In this document: positions 58,704 through 64,000 of the stretch, piece by piece
How positions within the stretch are numbered: the stretch's first letter is position 1
Layout of the letters: each line of letters begins with the position of its first letter
Assembly (NCBI GenBank): GCA_045587385.1
Contig: JAZNCE010000124.1
Span: forward strand, 1-64,000
DNA from: SVQP01 sp045587385
Lineage (GTDB): Bacteria > Bacillota > Clostridia > Oscillospirales > CAG-272
Length of the DNA stretch: 64,000 nt
Direction: 5' to 3'
Translations under genes and position numbers: made by a program
The notes under the pieces: model-generated
Told to the model about the DNA's origin: nothing
The model's input: only the letters and a program-made list of their open reading frames with translations
Databases searched by the model: none

Positions 58704-59875
58704 GCAGAATAAACTCCTCCATGATGATTCTCGGCGTAACAGGATCTGTCGGAAAACAAGCGGCAGACGTTGCGCAGAAGCATCATGTCAAAGTAGACGC
58801 AATCAGTGCAAACAAGAGTGTCGTTGAAACCGAAAACCTTGTGAGAAAGCTACACCCCAAAGCTTGTGCGATGGCTGATGAACAAAGCGCACGTGATCTT
58901 GCTTTGCGCGTAGCGGATCTGCCCGTGAAGGTTTACAGCGGCACCGACGGCATTTGTGAGATGATTGCAATGACCGAAGCCGATCATGAACGCCAGGTCG
59001 TTGTCAATTCCATTCTCGGCCAGGCAGGTCTGGCTCCTACAATAGCTACCTTAGAGGCAGGGAAGCAGCTTGCTCTTGCAAACAAGGAATCTCTTGTAGT
59101 GGCAGGCGATATCGTTATGCCCTTGGCAAAAAAGCAGGGGATTGACATTCTTCCCGTGGATAGCGAGCATTGCGCTATTTACCAATGCTTGCGCGCAGGA
59201 GATCCTAAAGAGATCAAGCGCATTATGCTGACAGCCTCCGGAGGACCGTTTTACGGGTATACCAGAAAACAGCTGGAGAGCGTTACCAAACAGCACACAC
59301 TTGCGCATCCTACGTGGACAATGGGCGCGAAAATCACTGTTGACAGTGCTACGATGATGAATAAAGGCTTTGAAGTGATCGAGGCTGTACATTTGTTTGG
59401 AGTAAAACCCGATCAGATAGAAGTCACGGTTCATCGCGAAAGTATAATTCATTCTGCAGTTGAATATATTGATAATAGCGTCATAGCACAGCTTTCCGTT
59501 CCCGACATGCGTTCCTGCGTGCAGTATGCTTTGACTCACCCCGTTCGTGTAGAAGCTTCTGTTCCGCAATTGGACTGGTTCTCGGTTGGAAGGTTGACGT
59601 TCGACAGACCCGATATGCAGACCTTCAGCCCTTTACGCCTTGCATTTGAATGTATTGACAAGGGTGGAGCACTGCCTGCCGTATTGAATGCAGCGAATGA
59701 AATCTGCGTAGCTGCCTTTTTGAACGAGCAGCTTTCTTTCTGCGGTATTATGGATACCTTAGAGCAGGTTGTAGCCGACATGCAATACGCGGCAAACATG
59801 CACACCATGGACGAAATCCTTGCGTGTGACCGTGAAGCCCGCAGGCTGGCGATGCATTATTTGGAAAAACAGTAA
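58700..59875 (+). CDS. dxr: 1-deoxy-D-xylulose 5-phosphate reductoisomerase
   Basis: This 391-aa enzyme shows the NADPH site ILGVTGSVGKQ (about residues 9-19), ANKESLVVAGDI, the metal and substrate block LPVDSEHCAIYQCL, LTASGGPF and NKGFEVIEAVHLFG. It commits carbon to the MEP isoprenoid pathway, matching ispG two genes downstream and uppS upstream. The glycine-rich loop reads TGSVG rather than the common STGSIG. The start overlaps the cdsA stop (ATGA). Confidence 0.97.
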   Translation: MSRINSSMMILGVTGSVGKQAADVAQKHHVKVDAISANKSVVETENLVRKLHPKACAMADEQSARDLALRVADLPVKVYSGTDGICEMIAMTEADHERQVVVNSILGQAGLAPTIATLEAGKQLALANKESLVVAGDIVMPLAKKQGIDILPVDSEHCAIYQCLRAGDPKEIKRIMLTASGGPFYGYTRKQLESVTKQHTLAHPTWTMGAKITVDSATMMNKGFEVIEAVHLFGVKPDQIEVTVHRESIIHSAVEYIDNSVIAQLSVPDMRSCVQYALTHPVRVEASVPQLDWFSVGRLTFDRPDMQTFSPLRLAFECIDKGGALPAVLNAANEICVAAFLNEQLSFCGIMDTLEQVVADMQYAANMHTMDEILACDREARRLAMHYLEKQ

Positions 59876-59897
59876 TTATTTCTAAGGAGAACATCAT

Positions 59898-60986
59898 TTG
59901 GAAACCCTTTTAGCAATTCCCGCGATCAAAACCGCCCTTTATATTCTGCTTGCAGTAGGTATTTTCGGCGCTTTGATTCTCATTCATGAATTCGGTCATT
60001 ACTTGACCGCCAGATTATGCGGCGTTACCGTGCGTGAATTTGCGCTCGGCATGGGACCGCAGATCTTTTCCCGCGTCTCAAAAAAAAGCGGAATCCGCTA
60101 TTCTATCAGATTATTTCTGATTGGCGGATACGTCAGTATGGACGGAGAAGACGGGGATTCCGAAAATCCCAACGCCTTCTGTAACAAAAACGTATGGCAA
60201 AGAATTCTGATTATCGTAGCCGGAGCAGGCATGAACATTCTGCTTGGCTTTATTGCCATGTTTATTTTGACTACGTCTACCGTGCTGGCAACCGAGGGGG
60301 CATTGCTGCCCACGAACGTCATTGCCGAATTTGATGAAAATGCCACCTCCAACCAGTCAGGTGAGCACGGCTTAATGGTAGGCGACCGCGTCATGACCGT
60401 AAACGGATTTCCCGTATTTACGGGTTATGATCTGATCTATGAGATCACAAACAGCGCATACGAGCCTGTTGACATGGTTGTAGTCAGAGGGGATAAATTC
60501 GTATTTTTGAAAGACGTTCAATTCCCGACCACGGAAGAGAGCGGAGTCGTGTTTGGCTCTTACGACTTCAAGGTCTACGGTAAAGCACCGAACATTTTTA
60601 ACCTCAGTTTGTATTCCGTCAACCGTGCAACCTCTACCGTAAAAATGGTTTACGATTCGCTTTTTGATCTGCTGACGGGCAGATACGGAGCGGATGCCGT
60701 TTCGGGTCCCGTTGGCACAACGGAGGTCATCGGTCAGGCGGCTCAAGCGGGTGGCGCAACGCTGCTGTATCTGGTTGCTGTCATTACCATCAACCTTGGT
60801 GTGTTCAATCTTTTACCCGTTCCCGCACTTGATGGCGGCAGGTTGCTGTTCCTGATCATCGAGTTATTCAGAGGTAAGCCTATCAACCGAAACCTTGAAG
60901 GCTACGTGCATTTCATCGGCATCATCATTCTGTTTGGACTGATGGCACTGATCTCAGTAAAAGATATTATAGGATTATTCTCATGA
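59898..60986 (+). CDS. rseP: RseP/RasP site-2 protease
   Basis: This 362-aa intramembrane zinc metalloprotease has HEFGH (H30, E31, H34) in the first membrane helix, a PDZ domain (about 125-215) and the second zinc ligand in PVPALDGGRLLFLI near residue 312. It cleaves anti-sigma factors or remnant signal peptides within the membrane. The start is TTG at 59898, preceded by TAAGGAG; no ATG fits. It sits between dxr and ispG and overlaps ispG by 4 bases. Confidence 0.95.
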   Translation: METLLAIPAIKTALYILLAVGIFGALILIHEFGHYLTARLCGVTVREFALGMGPQIFSRVSKKSGIRYSIRLFLIGGYVSMDGEDGDSENPNAFCNKNVWQRILIIVAGAGMNILLGFIAMFILTTSTVLATEGALLPTNVIAEFDENATSNQSGEHGLMVGDRVMTVNGFPVFTGYDLIYEITNSAYEPVDMVVVRGDKFVFLKDVQFPTTEESGVVFGSYDFKVYGKAPNIFNLSLYSVNRATSTVKMVYDSLFDLLTGRYGADAVSGPVGTTEVIGQAAQAGGATLLYLVAVITINLGVFNLLPVPALDGGRLLFLIIELFRGKPINRNLEGYVHFIGIIILFGLMALISVKDIIGLFS

Positions 60987-62074
60987 TAGATTATCAAAAC
61001 ATCAGAAGAAAAACGCGCACGGTAAACGTAGGCGGCGTCATGATTGGCGGAAATGCTCCAATCTCCATTCAATCCATGACAAACACAGATACCAAAGACG
61101 TTACCGCAACGATCAACCAAGTGCGCAATCTGGAGCAAGCGGGATGCGAAATCGTGCGCATTACCGTACCGGATGCAGAGAGTGCCGAAACCATTGCGGC
61201 TATCAAGCGGGCAGGTATTCGCGTGCCGATCGTGGCAGACATTCACTTTGATTACAAAGCAGCGCTTGCTTGCGCTGAGCGAGGTGTAGACAAGATCCGC
61301 ATCAATCCCGGTAATATTGGTGATGAGGATCGTGTCAAGGCGGTCGTGGATGCATGCAAAAAGAGCAGTATTCCGATCAGAATCGGCGTTAACGGTGGCT
61401 CTCTTGAAAAGCACATTCTGGCAAAGCACGGTGCTCCTACCCCCGAAGCCCTTTGCGAATCTGCCATGTATCACGTATCATTACTGGAAAAGTTTGATTT
61501 CAATGACATTGTCATTTCAATCAAGGGATCTTCCGTAGAGCAAATGGTCAAGGCAAACCGATTGGTCGCAGCGCGATGTGACTATCCGATCCACATTGGT
61601 GTTACCGAGGCAGGCAGCGAGCAATACGGCATGATCAAGAGTGCTGCCGGCATTGGTGCCTTACTGTGTGACGGCATTGGAGATACCATGCGAGTATCCT
61701 TAACCGCCGATCCCGTCAAAGAGGTATCTGCTGCCCGTGCAATTCTCAATGCACTTGAAATCAAAGGGCAATGTGGTATGAATATCGTCAGCTGCCCCAC
61801 CTGCGGACGTACCAAGATCGATCTGATCAGCCTTGAGCACCAATTCAGAGAAGCCGCAGAGCGTGAAGGGCTGCTGGATTATCCGATCCGCGTTGCACTC
61901 ATGGGATGCGTTGTTAACGGCCCCGGAGAAGCCAGAGAGGCAGACATCGGTATTGCCGGTGGAAAAGGCGAGGCTCTTTTAATCTCCCACGGCGAAATTA
62001 TTGCCAAAATTAAAGAAGATGAAGTTATTAAGGTTTTGATCGAAAAGATCAAACAGATGCGGAATAATAGATAA
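60983..62074 (+). CDS. ispG: 4-hydroxy-3-methylbut-2-enyl diphosphate synthase
   Basis: This 363-aa enzyme starts with RRKTRTVNVGGVMIGGNAPISIQSMTNTDT, the IspG signature. It has the 4Fe-4S cysteines in SCPTCGRTKID (about residues 271-281) and MGCVVNGPGEA (about 308-318). It converts MEcPP to HMBPP in the MEP pathway. It overlaps rseP by an ATGA and is followed 49 bases later by polC. Confidence 0.97.
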   Translation: MIDYQNIRRKTRTVNVGGVMIGGNAPISIQSMTNTDTKDVTATINQVRNLEQAGCEIVRITVPDAESAETIAAIKRAGIRVPIVADIHFDYKAALACAERGVDKIRINPGNIGDEDRVKAVVDACKKSSIPIRIGVNGGSLEKHILAKHGAPTPEALCESAMYHVSLLEKFDFNDIVISIKGSSVEQMVKANRLVAARCDYPIHIGVTEAGSEQYGMIKSAAGIGALLCDGIGDTMRVSLTADPVKEVSAARAILNALEIKGQCGMNIVSCPTCGRTKIDLISLEHQFREAAEREGLLDYPIRVALMGCVVNGPGEAREADIGIAGGKGEALLISHGEIIAKIKEDEVIKVLIEKIKQMRNNR

Positions 62075-62123
62075 TAAAATATTTGTCATCGAGAAATATA
62101 AAGTTTAAAACACGGAGTCTGAC

Positions 62124-64000
62124 ATGAAAAAGACGTTTCTTGAGATATTTCATAAATATCACCCCGATACATATACGGAAAAATTGCTTTTGACCATCAC
62201 GGATATCAAGCTGATGGCGGATAAGGATTTGAAGATCATTGAAGCCACGGTGCATTTCCCGCAGCTTGTGGATAAAGCGGAGCTTTACCGCATACAAGAA
62301 GAGATCCGTAAGGCATATGATCTCAATCGTGTTAAGCTGCTTCCCAAGTATCCTGCAGAGCTGTTCAGTGCCGATTACGTACCACAGCTGCTGATGGAAA
62401 CAGAAGAGATCGGCATCGTTGCAAGAGGATTTTTCCACAGATACAAGTACAAGCTTGATCAAGGGGTGCTCACAGTAGAACTGCCCGTGATTGACGCGGG
62501 CATTTTGCTTATGGAGGATGCACGCACCCCACAGATTATGGAGAACATTTTGCTCTCCGAATTTAGCATCCACATCAAAGTAAAGATCGTGCATTCCGAG
62601 GATTTTCACGAAAGTGAGCACAACGCCATTCTGCAGCGTCAGCTCGAAGAGCTTGATAAGCGTTTGGCAAAGGCTGCCAAGGAATATGACCAAGCCAAAG
62701 CACAAGGCGCATTTTCCTCCCAAGCACCTGAACCGCAGGGAATTGAGCAGCCTGCGCTGCCGCGTATACGTTCGGTTTATGACGAAGACCCCACCCCCAT
62801 TATCATAGACGGTATCTGCACCATCGGTCATACCTCATATGATATTTCTTCCGTAGAATACGTGATCGGTGATGCCTTCGAGATCAAGCCCACGCCCATT
62901 GCCGCGCTGGACAAGCCTGTGCGCAATGCCGTGATCCTGGGCGAAATCTACGCTTTTAACAAAGAGCGCAATCGCACGGGTGAAAAATTTAACCTTAACT
63001 ATTGCATTACCGACGGCAACTCCTCGATTGAAATCAAGCTGTTCAACGTTGAGCCTGAGCAATCCGACGAGATGTGTAAGGTCATTTCCAACGGTGCGAT
63101 TGTTGCCATGAAAGGGTATGCCAAGTACGAAACCAAGAAGAACAAGGACGGCAGCCGCAGTGAAGGCCCCGACTGTCTGTTCTATCCCAATGAAATCGCA
63201 AAGATCAAAAAGCTTGCGCGCACGGACAATGCTCCCGTGAAGCGCGTCGAGCTGCATCTTCACACACAGATGTCCACCATGGACGCTATGATCCCGCCAT
63301 CTGTTGCCGTTAAGCAGGCAAACAAATGGGGACATCCCGCCGTAGCGATCACTGATCACGGCAATGTCCAAGGCTTTCAGGACGCTATGCTGACTGCTGA
63401 AAAGATCGGTCAAAAGGTCATTTACGGCATGGAAGCATACTTCGTCAACGATACAGCGGGTGCTGTTACGGGACAGTGTGCCTATACGCCTTACGATGAG
63501 TGCATCGTGTTTGATATCGAGACCACGGGTCTTTCCGCGAAGACCTGCAAGATCACCGAGATCGGTGCCGTGCGTATCAAGCAGGGCGAGGTTCTTGATT
63601 CCTTTAATACCTTTGTTGATCCCGAGGTGCCTATCCCCGAAGAAATCATCAAATTGACGGGCATCACCGATGATATGGTGAAGGGTGCACCTAAAGTAAA
63701 AGAGGCATTAGAAGCGTTTTTTGCCTTTATAGGTGACGTGGAAGGAAAGCCTGCCAAACTGTTGATCGCACATAACGCAAGCTTTGATATCGGTTTTATC
63801 CGCCATTTCGCGCAGGAGTGTAGCATGCAGCTGCGCAACCCGTATCTTGATACCGTTGCACTCTCACGCTTCCTCAACCCGTCCTTGAACAAGCATAAGC
63901 TCAACCTGCTTGCAGAGCATTATAATTTGGGAGACTTTAATCACCACCGCGCAAGTGATGACGCAGAAATGTTGGCGTATATTTATTTCAAGATGTGCGA
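62124..64000 (+). CDS. polC: DNA polymerase III PolC-type alpha subunit (5' 625 codons)
   Basis: The frame from ATG 62124 is open to the window edge. About the first 380 residues include an OB-fold region (VILGEIYAFNKERNRTGEKFNLNYCITDG). A PHP domain opens with VELHLHTQMSTMDAM (about 374), followed by ITDHGNVQGFQDA. The 3'-5' exonuclease inserted in PHP is shown by CIVFDIETTGLS (about 463), HNASFDIGFI and HHRASDDAE. This order is unique to PolC of low-GC Firmicutes. The polymerase palm lies outside the window. Confidence 0.95.
   Translation, partial: MKKTFLEIFHKYHPDTYTEKLLLTITDIKLMADKDLKIIEATVHFPQLVDKAELYRIQEEIRKAYDLNRVKLLPKYPAELFSADYVPQLLMETEEIGIVARGFFHRYKYKLDQGVLTVELPVIDAGILLMEDARTPQIMENILLSEFSIHIKVKIVHSEDFHESEHNAILQRQLEELDKRLAKAAKEYDQAKAQGAFSSQAPEPQGIEQPALPRIRSVYDEDPTPIIIDGICTIGHTSYDISSVEYVIGDAFEIKPTPIAALDKPVRNAVILGEIYAFNKERNRTGEKFNLNYCITDGNSSIEIKLFNVEPEQSDEMCKVISNGAIVAMKGYAKYETKKNKDGSRSEGPDCLFYPNEIAKIKKLARTDNAPVKRVELHLHTQMSTMDAMIPPSVAVKQANKWGHPAVAITDHGNVQGFQDAMLTAEKIGQKVIYGMEAYFVNDTAGAVTGQCAYTPYDECIVFDIETTGLSAKTCKITEIGAVRIKQGEVLDSFNTFVDPEVPIPEEIIKLTGITDDMVKGAPKVKEALEAFFAFIGDVEGKPAKLLIAHNASFDIGFIRHFAQECSMQLRNPYLDTVALSRFLNPSLNKHKLNLLAEHYNLGDFNHHRASDDAEMLAYIYFKMC

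Overview
The window looks like the chromosome of a gut-type clostridial Firmicute. Evidence is the Clostridia/Bacillota gene set (PolC-type polymerase, ClpE-type Clp ATPase, MecA, YlmC/YmxH, DUF951, EcfA1-EcfA2-EcfT next to TruA, the MEP isoprenoid genes dxr and ispG), near-consensus sigma-A promoters with 17-bp spacers, and strong AGGAGG ribosome sites. I cannot name the species. Function names rest on recognised motifs and family patterns; no database search was run.

Layout. (1) 1-404: the 5' end of tsaD on the minus strand and a tRNA-Leu(UAG) gene. (2) About 405-15981: a visibly A+T-richer integrated element of about 15.6 kb inserted at the 3' end of the tRNA. It is bracketed by a 10-bp direct repeat (399-408 and 15972-15981) and carries a serine recombinase that is frameshifted as sequenced. 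Its cargo is tnpV and a DUF6809 gene; a putative anti-phage cassette of an excisionase-like HTH protein, a 941-aa unknown protein, a 1707-aa SF2 helicase with a DUF1998-like end and a NERD-nuclease/helicase protein; a DUF4238-like gene; a LexA/S24-type repressor with its own operator; a six-unit array of paired hairpins; and two small unknown genes. The 941-aa plus giant-helicase pair resembles Druantia type III (DruH-DruE), but with two extra genes. (3) 15973-16410: the displaced tRNA terminator and two strongly structured inverted-repeat units. (4) 16413-29615: SulP transporter, YwaF-like membrane protein, XRE regulator, AEC permease, family-4 uracil-DNA glycosylase, MecA, a Rad3/DinG-type helicase, aspartate-type aminotransferase, a TIGR01212 radical SAM protein and a GH78-type rhamnosidase. 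(5) 29785-37179: three tandem secreted paralogues with a shared Cys/TM/KKKD tail and a lipoprotein with a related C-terminal domain. (6) 37218-42710: the minus-strand operon DUF951-yfhO-ruvA-ruvB facing ruvC. (7) 42729-50580: methyltransferase, ecfA1-ecfA2-ecfT, truA, a DUF5711-like protein and clpE. (8) 50622-53716: a P-type-ATPase-shaped protein that has lost every catalytic motif, then ylmC/ymxH. (9) 53936-64000: the housekeeping run rpsB, tsf, pyrH, frr, uppS, cdsA, dxr, rseP, ispG and the start of polC.

The candidates most worth follow-up are the four-gene helicase/nuclease cassette, the covarying hairpin array at 12799-13130, the pseudo-P-type ATPase next to clpE, and the tandem surface-protein family with a near-identical tail that extends beyond the stop codon.
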